Of a stretch of 64,000 nucleotides of DNA, positions 1 to 7,574 are shown piece by piece. Source of the stretch: Trinickia terrae. GTDB taxonomy: Bacteria > Pseudomonadota > Gammaproteobacteria > Burkholderiales > Burkholderiaceae. Each line of letters starts with the position of its first letter. Positions within the stretch are counted from its first letter, which is position 1. A program made the position numbers and the translations under genes. The stretch lies in the NCBI RefSeq assembly GCF_005144415.1, contig NZ_SWJE01000009.1, positions 186,001 through 250,000 on the forward strand. The letters run 5' to 3'. A model generated the notes under the pieces. It worked only from the letters and a program-made list of their open reading frames with translations. It was not told where the DNA came from and did not search any database.

Positions 1-2
1 GA

Positions 3-257
3 GGCCGTCCGGTGGTCGCCACCGCGACGGCCGGCGCGCGCTGGGTCTGCGGCGGCGACTACCCGTGGCTCACGCCGGTCGGCGACACGGGCCGGCTGGC
101 GGAAGCGCTGCTGGCATTGCTGACGTCGGCGTCGCACGCGCGCGCGGCGAGCGCGCAGCTCGGCGAGCGCTTCGCGCGCAGCTTCGCGCCGGCGCACTCC
201 GTGGCGGCATTGCGGGCCGCCTACGTGGCCACGCTCGGCAGCGTCCGGCCGGAATGA
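3..257 (+). CDS. Glycosyltransferase family 4 (GT-B), C-terminal fragment
   Basis: The window opens inside this gene; only about the last 84 residues are present. The visible start, Gly-Arg-Pro-Val-Val-Ala-Thr, followed by a Gly-Gly-Asp and a stretch ending Leu-Ala-Glu-Ala-Leu, is the usual end of the nucleotide-sugar-binding domain of GT4 enzymes (choose a new favoured site, then rank slots). The donor and acceptor cannot be judged from this tail. It ends in an ATGA overlap with the deacetylase gene at 254, so it is translationally coupled to the downstream glycan genes. The GTG at 12 is an internal codon and not a start. Confidence 0.7.
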   Translation, partial: GRPVVATATAGARWVCGGDYPWLTPVGDTGRLAEALLALLTSASHARAASAQLGERFARSFAPAHSVAALRAAYVATLGSVRPE

Positions 258-958
258 GCACGCGCGCGCCGGTTCTGTACCTGTCGCCGCACCGCGACGA
301 TATCGCGTATTCGCTGGCGGGCCGCGTGCTCTCGGCCCGCGGCCCGCGCGGCGCGGGCATCGCCGTCACCGTGTTCACGCGCAGCGATTTCGCGCCCTAT
401 GCGCGCGCCGGGCTCACGGCCGATGAGATCACGCAGCTGCGCGCACTCGAAGAGGCCAGGGCATGCCGCGCGTTGAACCTGGAGACCATGGCGCTGCCGT
501 TCGCCGAAGCGCCGCTGCGCGGGTACGGCAGCGATGCGCTGTTCGTCGACGAAGCCGCCGCGCTGCGCGACCCCATCGTCGATACGCTCGCCGAGCGGTT
601 CGCCGCACTGCATGCGCAGTTGAAGCCGTGCGCCGTCTACGCGCCGCTCGGCATCGGCGGCCACGTCGATCATCTTGTCACGCGCGCTGCCGCGCAGATC
701 GCGTTCGGGCCGCATTGCCCGCTGCCGCTCTACGAAGACCTGCCGTACGCGGGCGAGCTCGATGAGGCCGGCTATCGCTCAGCCCTGCAATGCTGCACCG
801 GCGAGCGCCGCGGCGAGCTTACGGCCGCCGGCGGCTGGCTCGCCGACAAACTCGGCGTGCTCTCGTTCTACGCGTCGCAGGTGGCCCGCAAGGATCTCGA
901 CGCCGTCATTTCACACACTAACCGGATTGGAGGCGAACGTGTCTGGATCGCTGGCTGA
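254..958 (+). CDS. PIG-L/LmbE family deacetylase
   Basis: The protein has 234 residues. PIG-L family enzymes are zinc-dependent N-deacetylases of N-acetyl-glucosaminyl compounds. The metal motif near the N-terminus is His13-Arg-Asp-Asp16, a variant of the usual His-Pro-Asp-Asp, and a later Gly-His-Val-Asp-His supplies the third ligand region. I chose the ATG overlapping the previous stop (ATGA). An open frame continues upstream to 65, but only as a shadow of the GT gene. The neighbours, a GT4, a GT2 and an aminotransferase, suggest it unmasks an amino group on a glycan or pseudo-oligosaccharide intermediate. Family deacetylases play this role in aminoglycoside and mycothiol pathways. Substrate unknown. 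Confidence 0.8.
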   Translation: MSTRAPVLYLSPHRDDIAYSLAGRVLSARGPRGAGIAVTVFTRSDFAPYARAGLTADEITQLRALEEARACRALNLETMALPFAEAPLRGYGSDALFVDEAAALRDPIVDTLAERFAALHAQLKPCAVYAPLGIGGHVDHLVTRAAAQIAFGPHCPLPLYEDLPYAGELDEAGYRSALQCCTGERRGELTAAGGWLADKLGVLSFYASQVARKDLDAVISHTNRIGGERVWIAG

Positions 959-1760
959 CGTCTGCATTTTGACCTTCGCAGTCGACCGTCCCGACGAGCT
1001 GGCGCGCTGCATCGCGAGCGTCGCCGCGCAGCGCGGCTCGCCGCGTCTGCGGCACCGGGTGCTGTCGGAGCGCGTCGACGCGCTGCGCGACGCACCCGCG
1101 CTAGCCCGCTGGCGCACCGCGGTCGAATGGCATTCGCTCGACGGAGAGCCGTTCCAAGGCGCCTCGTCGCCGCGCATCGCGCGCTTGCGGCAGGCCGCGC
1201 TGCTCGACGTGCAAGAGCCCTTCGTCTGCTTCCTCGATGACGACAACGCGATCGATCCTGACCACATCCGGTCGCTGCTGGACCTGATCGAGCGGGACGG
1301 GCTCGATGCCGCGCACTCGTGGCGTTTCGTCCGCTTTCCCGACGGCTCCCCTTTCCCGTTCGACTTTTTCCCCTGGCAGGGCGATCCCGCCGTCGCCGCG
1401 CAGCTGTACCGCGAGTGCGTGGAGCTCGGCGCCATCGTGCCGGGCAGCCCGGTGATGCGCGACGGTGCGCCCCGCAACGCGCCCGCCGATGCGGATGCCG
1501 GCAGTTTGACGGTCGACATGAACGAATGGCTGTTCAAAACGGAGACGCTGCGCCGCATCGGTTTCGATACCGAGTTCAGCGAGACCGATCTGCGCATGCG
1601 CACCGGCGAGGACGACAAGTTGTATCGCCGTTTCCTGCGCCATGCGGTGCGCTTCGCGTGCACGGAGCAGCCGACCGTGCAGTACTACCTGGGCGGCGTG
1701 TCGAACCTGCGTCTGACAAGCGGCCCGACTGTGGAAACTCTCGATGGAGGTGCGGCATGA
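939..1760 (+). CDS. Glycosyltransferase family 2-like protein
   Basis: The protein has 273 residues and a GT-A fold pattern: a beta strand beginning Val-Cys-Ile-Leu-Thr-Phe, then Arg-Pro-Asp-Glu-Leu, and an Asp-Asp-Asp triplet at residues 100-102 (Phe-Leu-Asp-Asp-Asp-Asn) typical of the metal and nucleotide-sugar site. The likely start is GTG at 939, because GGAGG lies a few bases upstream and the N-terminal strand begins directly after it. The longer open frame from 675 is a shadow of the deacetylase gene. It overlaps the deacetylase by 20 bases and the aminotransferase by 4 bases. Donor and acceptor are unknown. Confidence 0.75.
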   Translation: MSGSLADVCILTFAVDRPDELARCIASVAAQRGSPRLRHRVLSERVDALRDAPALARWRTAVEWHSLDGEPFQGASSPRIARLRQAALLDVQEPFVCFLDDDNAIDPDHIRSLLDLIERDGLDAAHSWRFVRFPDGSPFPFDFFPWQGDPAVAAQLYRECVELGAIVPGSPVMRDGAPRNAPADADAGSLTVDMNEWLFKTETLRRIGFDTEFSETDLRMRTGEDDKLYRRFLRHAVRFACTEQPTVQYYLGGVSNLRLTSGPTVETLDGGAA

Positions 1761-2998
1761 GCGAACTGGCAGTGACGGGAGGGCGCGCGATCCGCAGCAC
1801 GCCGTGGCCGCAATGGCCGCGTACGACGGCGGCCGCCGAGGCGGCGGTGACGGACGTGCTGCGCAGCGGGCGATGGGCGGTCAGCGGGCTGTCGAACGGC
1901 GCGGGCGATGCCTACGACACGCGTTTTGCCCGCGCGTTTGCCCAATACAACGGCGTGGGGTTCTGCATCCCGACCGCGAACGGCACGAGCGCGCTGATGT
2001 GCGCGATGCGCGCACTGGGCATCGGCGCCGGCGATGAAGTGATCGTGCCGGGCCTGACGTGGGTGGCCTGCGCAAGCGCGGTTGTGGCGATCGGCGCTAC
2101 GCCCGTGCTGGTCGATATCGATCCGCATTCGCTCTGCATCGATCCGGCGGCGGCGCGCGACGCGCTCACGCCGCGCACGCGCGCGATCATGGCCGTGCAT
2201 CTCTTCAATGCGGTCGCCGACCTCGACTCGCTCACGGCCCTCGCGAACGACGCAGGCATCGCGCTGATCGAGGACTGCGCGCAAGCGCATGGCGCGCGCT
2301 GGCGCGGCAAGCGGGTCGGCTCGATCGGCACGGTGGGCACGTTCAGCATGCAGAACGGCAAAGTGCTGACGGCGGGCGAGGGCGGGGCGTGCATCTGCAG
2401 CGACGCCGAACTGGCCGACCGGATCTATCGCGCCCGCTCGGACGGCCGCCGCCTGAGCGCGCAGCGCGCGCCGGCGGGCCGCATGGATCTCGAGGAGGCC
2501 GGCGGCGTCTTCGCGCAGAACTTCTGCTTGAGCGAGATCCAGGCGGCGGTGCTGTGCGCGCGCCTGCACGATCTCGACGACGAGAACCGCCTGCGGGCGC
2601 AGCGCGTGGAGCGCCTGCGCCGCTCCCTGAGCGAAATCGGCGGGTTCGGCTTGCAGCGCAGCTCGGCCGGCAGCGAGCAGACGACGCTCTATCACTTCCC
2701 CGTGCGGCTCGAAGGCCCGGCCTTCGACGGCATCGATGCGGCGCCGGTGGGGACCGCGCTGTCAGCCGAGCTCGGCTGCTGGGTCCATCAGCCCTACGCG
2801 CCGCTCGACCGTCACGCGCTGCTCGAAGCCGGGCGGGCAAGCGTTCCGAGGCCGTTGCGGAATGCGGACGAAGCGCACCGCCGGCACGTCGTGCTGCCGC
2901 ATTGGCTGTTCCTCGGCGCCGAGCGGGACATCGACGACATCGCCTCGGCGTTTGACAAGGTGAAGCGCAACGCGCGCCAACTGGAAGCCGCATCATGA
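1757..2998 (+). CDS. DegT/DnrJ/EryC1/StrS aminotransferase, aminocyclitol-type
   Basis: The protein has 413 residues. It is a PLP-dependent sugar or cyclitol aminotransferase of fold type I. Visible hallmarks are Thr-Ala-Asn-Gly-Thr-Ser-Ala-Leu (phosphate cup), Val-Pro-Gly-Leu-Thr-Trp-Val-Ala, Ile-Glu-Asp-Cys-Ala-Gln-Ala-His-Gly (Asp to the pyridine N), and the Schiff-base lysine in Gly-Lys-Val-Leu-Thr-Ala-Gly-Glu-Gly-Gly. The Gly-Lys-Val-Leu wording, the opening Trp-Pro-Gln-Trp-Pro, Arg-Trp-Ala-Val-Ser-Gly, and Asn-Phe-Cys-Leu-Ser-Glu-Ile-Gln resemble, from memory, glutamine:scyllo-inosose aminotransferases (BtrR/StsC type) more than the nucleotide-sugar enzymes. The ATG overlaps the GT2 stop. 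The substrate is inferred, not shown. Confidence 0.8.
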   Translation: MSELAVTGGRAIRSTPWPQWPRTTAAAEAAVTDVLRSGRWAVSGLSNGAGDAYDTRFARAFAQYNGVGFCIPTANGTSALMCAMRALGIGAGDEVIVPGLTWVACASAVVAIGATPVLVDIDPHSLCIDPAAARDALTPRTRAIMAVHLFNAVADLDSLTALANDAGIALIEDCAQAHGARWRGKRVGSIGTVGTFSMQNGKVLTAGEGGACICSDAELADRIYRARSDGRRLSAQRAPAGRMDLEEAGGVFAQNFCLSEIQAAVLCARLHDLDDENRLRAQRVERLRRSLSEIGGFGLQRSSAGSEQTTLYHFPVRLEGPAFDGIDAAPVGTALSAELGCWVHQPYAPLDRHALLEAGRASVPRPLRNADEAHRRHVVLPHWLFLGAERDIDDIASAFDKVKRNARQLEAAS

Positions 2999-3017
2999 AC
3001 CCGGACGGAAACCCACG

Positions 3018-3851
3018 ATGAGCGCGCCGGCCAGCATCTCGATCAAGCGCACGCACGGGCTCGGCAACCTGGTCATGTTGCTACCCATCGCCGATGCGCT
3101 GGCAAAGCGCGGGGCCGCCGTTCATCTCGTGACGCGGCCCGAGTGGCACGAGGCGATGCAGGCGGGGCGTCCCGGGGTCACGTTCTCGACGGCGCCGCGC
3201 GAGGACACGATCGATCTCGACGCGGCGACGGCGGCATTGCCGCCGTCGATGCACCGCACGCTCGAATTCGCCCGGCTGCTGAGCGTGCCGGGGCCATTCG
3301 AGGCGCCGCGCCTGCACGTTCCGGAGTCGTGGAGCGGACCGTTTCGCCGCTATGCCGGCGCGCTCGTCGTGGCGCCGGAATCGGGACATCCCGCGCGCAG
3401 TTGGCCGGCCGGCCACGTGCACGAGTTGCTTGCGCGCCTCGCGGCGGAGCGGGTGGTGCTGACCGGTCTGAGCTCGGGGCCGGCGCTGCCCTGCGCCGCC
3501 GATCTGCGCGGGCGGCTGAGCCTGCCGCAGCTGCTGGGCCTGCTCGCGCATGCCCGGGCGGTGATCTGCTTCGACTCGGGGGTGCTGCATCTGGCGGCGG
3601 CCTGCCTGGTGCCGACGCTGGCGATCTTCGGCGGCATCGACCCCGCGTTCCGCATCTTCCCCGGACAGCGGGTTCGCGTGATCCAGGCTGCGCTGGATTG
3701 CTGCCCTTGCAACAAGGCCGAGACGTGCGCGGGCAGCTATCCGTGTCTGTCCCGGACGACGCCCGGCCAGGTGCTGGCCGAACTCGCGACGATCGAGCAG
3801 GTCGGCGGCCGTGAGATCAAGCGTATGGAGCAGCTCGAATGCACAGGATGA
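3018..3851 (+). CDS. Glycosyltransferase family 9 (heptosyltransferase-like)
   Basis: The protein has 277 residues. The N-terminus Ile-Lys-Arg-Thr-His-Gly-Leu-Gly-Asn-Leu-Val-Met-Leu-Leu-Pro is the family 9 signature (normally Gly-Asp-hydrophobic-Leu-hydrophobic-Thr-Pro). The second half contains Ala-Val-Ile-Cys-Phe-Asp-Ser-Gly-Val-Leu-His-Leu-Ala-Ala-Ala, the Asp-Ser-Gly-x-x-His-x-Ala donor site of ADP-heptose transferases. It is shorter than classical WaaC/WaaF (about 320-350 residues) and has a Cys-rich tail (Cys-Cys-Pro-Cys ... Cys), common in GT9 proteins outside LPS core clusters. It sits 19 bases after the aminotransferase and overlaps the epimerase gene, so it belongs to the same operon. 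Confidence 0.75.
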   Translation: MSAPASISIKRTHGLGNLVMLLPIADALAKRGAAVHLVTRPEWHEAMQAGRPGVTFSTAPREDTIDLDAATAALPPSMHRTLEFARLLSVPGPFEAPRLHVPESWSGPFRRYAGALVVAPESGHPARSWPAGHVHELLARLAAERVVLTGLSSGPALPCAADLRGRLSLPQLLGLLAHARAVICFDSGVLHLAAACLVPTLAIFGGIDPAFRIFPGQRVRVIQAALDCCPCNKAETCAGSYPCLSRTTPGQVLAELATIEQVGGREIKRMEQLECTG

Positions 3852-5200
3852 ACCATGCGATCGAGCGGCTCGACAGCGCGCGCGTCGCCTCTGCCGTCGA
3901 GGCCGCGAACGAGCGGGGCAGGCCGCTCTACCTGATCGTGCTTGCCACCAAGCCTTGCTATATCAAGCTCGCGAGCCTCGTGCACGCGTGCGTCGCGCAC
4001 GGCGTGCCGTTTCTGCTGATCGACAGCGGCCAGCACTACGACGCCGATTTGACGGGAGCGCGGCGCGAGCTGGGATACGAGCATCTGGTCGCGGCCGCCT
4101 TCGGTATTCGCGGCTCGCTGATCGAGCGCGCGGCGCAGCTCGCGCACGGCGTCGCGGAACTGAGCGCCTGTTTGCAGGCGAGCGGCCTGCGCATGTCGGC
4201 GATACCGGTCATTTCAGGCGACACGTCGACCGCCGCGCTCTTTCCGCAATACTGGTACTTCGCGCACGGCATCCGCAGCGTTCACGTGGAAGCGGGCCTG
4301 CGCAGCCTCGCGCCGCCCGGCCCGGAGCACTGGCGCGCGCTCGACGACAACATTCGCGCGCAGCGAGCCTGCCAGTGGCTGCCGGTCCCCGATGAACCGT
4401 TTCCGGAAGGCGTCGACACACGGCTCGCCTCGGTCGTATCGGGCTTGCTGCTGGCGCCTGTCGCGCGCAACGCCGAGCAACTCGTTCGCGAGGGCTATCC
4501 GGCCGGGTGCATCGAGCGCGTCGGATCGCTCAGCAGCGACGCGGTGAAATTGGCGCAGGCCGCACCGGCCGGCGTGTCGATCTTTGAACGCCATCCGCAG
4601 CTGGCCGACGGACGCTGGCTGCGCGTGGATCTGCATCGCCGCGAGAACATGACGCCGCAGCGCGTCGCCGCCGTGCTGGAAGGCATCGCGCGGCTCAGCC
4701 GGGACGGGTTCCAGGTCGTGCTGATCAAGACCAACGCGCTGATGGGGGCGTTGCGCCAGCACGGACTGACGGGGCTGCTGGCGGACGTGCAAAAGCGCGG
4801 CGTCGTGGTGCACGAATTGTGGCCGAGCTACGCGGACGTCATCGCGTTTCTTGCATCGCCGCATTGCCGCGCCATCTACACCGACAGCGGTGGCCTGCAA
4901 GAGGAGGCCGCCGTGCTGGGCGTGCCGTGCATGACATGCCGCTTCAGCACCGATCGTCCGGAAACCGTGCTGGACGTGCAGGCCAATCTGCTGGTGCCGC
5001 CGCTTTCGGCGACTTTTGTCCATCGGCACGTGGCGGCTCTGCTGAGCGGCGATGCCGATGCCGCGTGGCCCGGGCTGGCGGACGGCGCCCGTCTGTATGG
5101 GCACGAGGTCGGCGCAGAAATCGCGCGCCGCCTTGCGGGCTATGAGCCGCCGGATCCGCTTGCCGGGGCACAGGCGCGATATGCGAAGGAGGCGGGATGA
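3839..5200 (+). CDS. UDP-N-acetylglucosamine 2-epimerase-like protein
   Basis: The protein has 453 residues. The family interconverts UDP-GlcNAc and UDP-ManNAc through a 2-acetamidoglucal intermediate in a GT-B fold. Visible motifs are Ser-Gly-Gln-His-Tyr-Asp near residue 62, Ser-Gly-Asp-Thr-Ser-Thr-Ala, Val-His-Val-Glu-Ala-Gly-Leu-Arg-Ser (catalytic Glu), His-Arg-Arg-Glu-Asn, and Thr-Asp-Ser-Gly-Gly-Leu-Gln-Glu-Glu-Ala. The N-terminal Gly-Thr-Arg-Pro-Glu of WecB is replaced by Ala-Thr-Lys-Pro-Cys, and the protein is about 75 residues longer than WecB. It could be a hydrolysing or specialised epimerase. The start overlaps the GT9 stop; ATG 3848 is an alternative. It is the last gene of the glycan operon. 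Confidence 0.75.
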   Translation: MHRMNHAIERLDSARVASAVEAANERGRPLYLIVLATKPCYIKLASLVHACVAHGVPFLLIDSGQHYDADLTGARRELGYEHLVAAAFGIRGSLIERAAQLAHGVAELSACLQASGLRMSAIPVISGDTSTAALFPQYWYFAHGIRSVHVEAGLRSLAPPGPEHWRALDDNIRAQRACQWLPVPDEPFPEGVDTRLASVVSGLLLAPVARNAEQLVREGYPAGCIERVGSLSSDAVKLAQAAPAGVSIFERHPQLADGRWLRVDLHRRENMTPQRVAAVLEGIARLSRDGFQVVLIKTNALMGALRQHGLTGLLADVQKRGVVVHELWPSYADVIAFLASPHCRAIYTDSGGLQEEAAVLGVPCMTCRFSTDRPETVLDVQANLLVPPLSATFVHRHVAALLSGDADAAWPGLADGARLYGHEVGAEIARRLAGYEPPDPLAGAQARYAKEAG

Positions 5201-5274
5201 CACCGATTGCAATTCAGGACATCCGCCAATTGCCACGGGATTCGTGAAATCTCAAACGGCAATCATGTGCCTTT

Positions 5275-5287
5275 AGTACGAATACCC
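5275..5287. repeat. Left copy of a 13-bp direct repeat
   Basis: AGTACGAATACCC occurs here and again at 9525-9537. The two copies stand just outside the accessory block, one after the glycan operon and one before the fatty-acid operon. It may be an attachment-site or target-site duplication, or a fragment of a dispersed intergenic repeat. Confidence 0.4.
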
Positions 5288-5314
5288 CGGCAGGCGCGTG
5301 CTTGACGGGCGCAC

Positions 5315-5458
5315 CTAGACGTACCGAACCGGGGCGAATTCGTACCGTTTTATCTGATCATCGTGCGTGAGCAACACGATTCCTTCTGCCATCGCTTGAC
5401 CAACGAGAAGCTGTGGGAGCGCCGCGACCTCGAATGCATGCTGCGCTTCGATGGACAG
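5315..5458 (-). pseudogene. VapC-type PIN-domain toxin, C-terminal remnant
   Basis: Read on the minus strand, 47 codons end in a stop at 5315-5317. They give the C-terminal pattern of a VapC RNase: a strand-helix with Glu-Ala-Gln-His-Ala-Phe-Glu-Val-Ala-Ala-Leu-Pro, then Leu-Leu-Val-Gly-Gln-Ala, Glu-Gly-Ile-Val-Leu-Leu-Thr-His-Asp-Asp, and a final Tyr-Glu-Phe. The usual His-x-Asp-Pro-Phe-Asp-Arg segment between Leu-Pro and Leu-Leu is missing, which points to an internal deletion of about eight codons. An in-frame stop lies immediately upstream at 5459-5461, and no start or VapB partner is seen. It is a dead toxin fragment. Confidence 0.6.
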
Positions 5459-5477
5459 TTACGGATACCCCCTTGAA

Positions 5478-5774
5478 GGCGCGTAGCGCCGGCGTCCGGG
5501 CAGCCGTGATCTACCGTGACCGGCAAATGGCGAAGAACTCGGCGGACTGGCGGCAAGCATGCGGTAACGGTGGCGCTGGCAAAACGCCGCGCGGCGAGCG
5601 CCTCTAGCGCGTAGCGCTCTGTCTAGGTTGTTGGATGGTGTGAGTGGGCGCTGCGGCTGGCGTATGGCGCGATGGCGGGCTTGCCGTGGGTGTGGAAGGG
5701 AACGAGTGGGGCGCGGGGGCGCGCGTGCCTCCGGCGAGCCGTAGGCCGCAGAGGCAGGCGCGCGCAGCGCGCCT
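5478..5774. repeat. Cluster of short hairpins, structured non-coding region
   Basis: Several GC-rich hairpins lie in this gene-free stretch. GGCGC-GTA-GCGCC is at 5478-5490 and AGCGC-GTA-GCGCT at 5606-5618; they share GCGCGTAGCGC. An imperfect stem GCCTC-CGGC / GCCG-CA-GAGGC lies at 5727-5755. A perfect 8-bp stem with a three-base loop, AGGCGCGC-GCA-GCGCGCCT, is at 5756-5774. Such stacked hairpins are typical of the intergenic region of filamentous phages (origins, packaging signal), which would suit the rolling-circle Rep gene downstream. The assignment is inference; no nick-site consensus could be recognised. Confidence 0.4.
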
Positions 5775-6045
5775 AAACTTGTACCTCTAACACTTAACGG
5801 AAATGGGCCTCGGCAGGGCGTATGCAGGTACGTGGCGCGGGCGAAAAAAACCCCCGGGGTCCATGCGTGGAGTGGATGCCCGGGGCGACAAGACGGCGGG
5901 TGGCTGATGCGTCCGAGGGAACGACAGCCAGAGGTTTCCCGCCGGACACGAAAGATAGCAGGTTGAGCGGCAAAAAAGAAAAACCCGGCGATCGTTGGCA
6001 GCGATCCCGGGCGGTGACCAACATCGGATATAGGACCTATCCAAC
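5775..6045. other. Gene-free region upstream of the Rep gene
   Basis: I see no convincing coding sequence here. The stretch holds runs of A and C/G (AAAAAAACCCCCGGGG near 5845) and an imperfect dyad (CCCGG-CGATCG ... GCGAT-CCCGGG, 5987-6013) about 35 bases before the possible Rep start at 6046. It probably contains the promoter or origin of the replication module. Confidence 0.3.
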
Positions 6046-7008
6046 GTGAGTAACGGCATTGTAGGTCAGAAAACGCTGTCTTATCAAAGCGTTCTGAATC
6101 AGTATGGCTCGCCCCAGGCGATGAACGCGGCGGCGGTGCGCGGCGAGTCAATTCCGGAATAGGAGCCGGAGGGGCCTTTCAGCGATGAATTCATCGTGCG
6201 CACTCAACGCTTTCCGGATGGTCAGCAAGAGGTCGTGGCGTTTAGCGTGGCCGTGCAACGTCGCTTTCAGGAACTGCGCCTGCGTCCTCGCTCGATGCGC
6301 GGCAAGCGCGAGCAGCGTGAGAACGAGACGGACGACGATCTGTCGGGGCGTGTCTCGAAATCGCAGCAGACGTCGATAGAGCGTTCGCGGCGCAACGTGC
6401 GCAAGCGTGTCAAAGCGATCATGGCTGACCGTATGCTGACGCTGTCAATGCGCGATAGCGAGGTGTCGATCGAGCTATGGGCGAGGGCTTGGGACGGTTT
6501 CAGGCGGCGGTTGAATCGGTTGCATAACTTTCACTACGTCGCCGTGCTCGAGCCGAATCAGCGTGGTGGATGGCATATGCATGTGGCGGTGAGCGGTCGG
6601 CAGAACTGGAATCTGCTGCGCTCGATTTGGCTGTCTGTGATAAGCAAGCTCGGCACGGATGGTGCGGTGAACGATAGCTCGGGAGACCGCAAGTTTCAGG
6701 CGCTCGCGAAGAAGATGGGTGGTAAGGGTCGTGCGATGCGGCACATGATCGCTGGCTATATCTCCAAGTACATCGGCAAGGACGTTGACGAGACGTCGTT
6801 CAACAAGAAGCGCTATTGGACAAGTAAGGGCATTCCGGTGCCGGAGGTCGAGCCGTACGCGCACCTAGGCCGCGAGTGCGACGCTGTGGACGCGATCAAG
6901 TCGGCTTATGACTGCGTGCTTGGGAGCGGTGCGGACACGTCGACGGCGCGGTTTTTCTGGAACGATGCGATAGGCGTGTTTTGGATGGCGACTGGTAACA
7001 CGGCGTAG
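6046..7008 (+). pseudogene. Rolling-circle replication initiator (G2P/ORF2-like Rep), with in-frame TAG
   Basis: From GTG 6196 the frame encodes 270 residues of a HUH endonuclease. Tyr-Val-Ala-Val-Leu-Glu precedes His127-Met-His129 (the HUH metal motif), and Tyr188-Ile-Ser-Lys-Tyr192 is the nicking-tyrosine motif. The protein would nick the plus origin of a filamentous-phage-like replicon. The same frame is open from GTG 6046 for 38 codons, stops at a single TAG (6160-6162) and resumes immediately, so the N-terminal Phe-Ile-Val-Arg-Thr-Gln-Arg-Phe-Pro-Asp-Gly typical of the family is contiguous across the stop. GTG 6196 has no ribosome site, whereas 6046 has a weak AGGA. I read it as probably truncated by a nonsense mutation, but a functional short form from 6196 is possible. 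Confidence 0.6.
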
Positions 7009-7143
7009 GGTCACGTTCGCGTTGCGAACGGTGTGGAAAGTCAGTGCCCGTTCGTGGGGCCGGGAGTCGCGGCTGCGGCTGAAGTATTGGTAATATCTTC
7101 CGACTACTGGCACGCATAACTCCCTTGACAAACCAACCCTCGA

Positions 7144-7169
7144 AACTTACCTTAAAGGTAAGTTATAAT
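7144..7169 (+). promoter_or_regulatory. Toxin-antitoxin operator and promoter
   Basis: A perfect palindrome, AACTTACCTT-A-AAGGTAAGTT (7144-7164), abuts a consensus -10 TATAAT (7164-7169); a TTGACA lies further upstream at 7125-7130. MqsA-family antitoxins repress their operon at an AACCT-N-AGGTT-type palindrome, and the core here (TTACCTT/AAGGTAA) is close to it. Because the operator and -10 lie inside the long open frame that starts at 7125, that frame's first 37 codons cannot be the real toxin N-terminus. Confidence 0.65.
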
Positions 7170-7235
7170 CCTTCGCCCCGTCCTGCGGACGACGCGGAGC
7201 CGGACATCGCGGCCTGTATATTTGGCGCAGTGCCG

Positions 7236-7574
7236 ATGTATCCGCTCGATCAACTGCTGCCACAGTTGCGGACAGAGCACATTGTGATAGCAACGGAGAA
7301 GTGCTATGACGACATGCTTACGCTTGACCTTGACGAAGGGGGAGTCCTTGAACGTCTTCGGCTTCTGAAGTCGAAAAAAGCGAGGTACATCGATAGCAGG
7401 TGGTGCCGTTCGAACCTTGGTCCGTTTGTTGGTTGGGTACCTTGCGATTGTTATGTCGTCCCTGTAAGGGAAACCCACGACGACGGTCGCGAGACTCGAT
7501 GCGAGTACTACATGAAGTTTGGATTAAGTCCCGACGGATCCTTTCTTCTTCAAATTTCGTTCCATACATCATGA
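7236..7574 (+). CDS. Putative MqsR-like toxin of a type II toxin-antitoxin pair
   Basis: Starting at ATG 7236, the first good start after the promoter and operator, the protein has 112 residues, the size of MqsR RNases (about 98-115). The pattern fits loosely: an N-terminal helix, a hydrophobic Leu-Thr-Leu-Asp-Leu-Asp-Glu-Gly-Gly-Val segment, Lys-Ser-Lys-Lys-Ala-Arg-Tyr, and a final strand pair Tyr-Tyr-Met-Lys-Phe ... Leu-Leu-Gln-Ile-Ser-Phe-His, comparable with the Lys-Phe ... Ser-Phe ending of MqsR. Similarity is weak, so the call leans on the MqsA-type partner that overlaps it by ATGA. The codon use is AT-richer than in the core genes, a sign of transfer. An unrelated toxin family is possible. 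Confidence 0.5.
   Translation: MYPLDQLLPQLRTEHIVIATEKCYDDMLTLDLDEGGVLERLRLLKSKKARYIDSRWCRSNLGPFVGWVPCDCYVVPVRETHDDGRETRCEYYMKFGLSPDGSFLLQISFHTS

Noticed and set aside
7125-7235. N-terminal extension of the toxin gene from TTG 7125
   Set aside because: The segment contains the palindromic operator and the -10 box TATAAT, so transcription must begin inside it.
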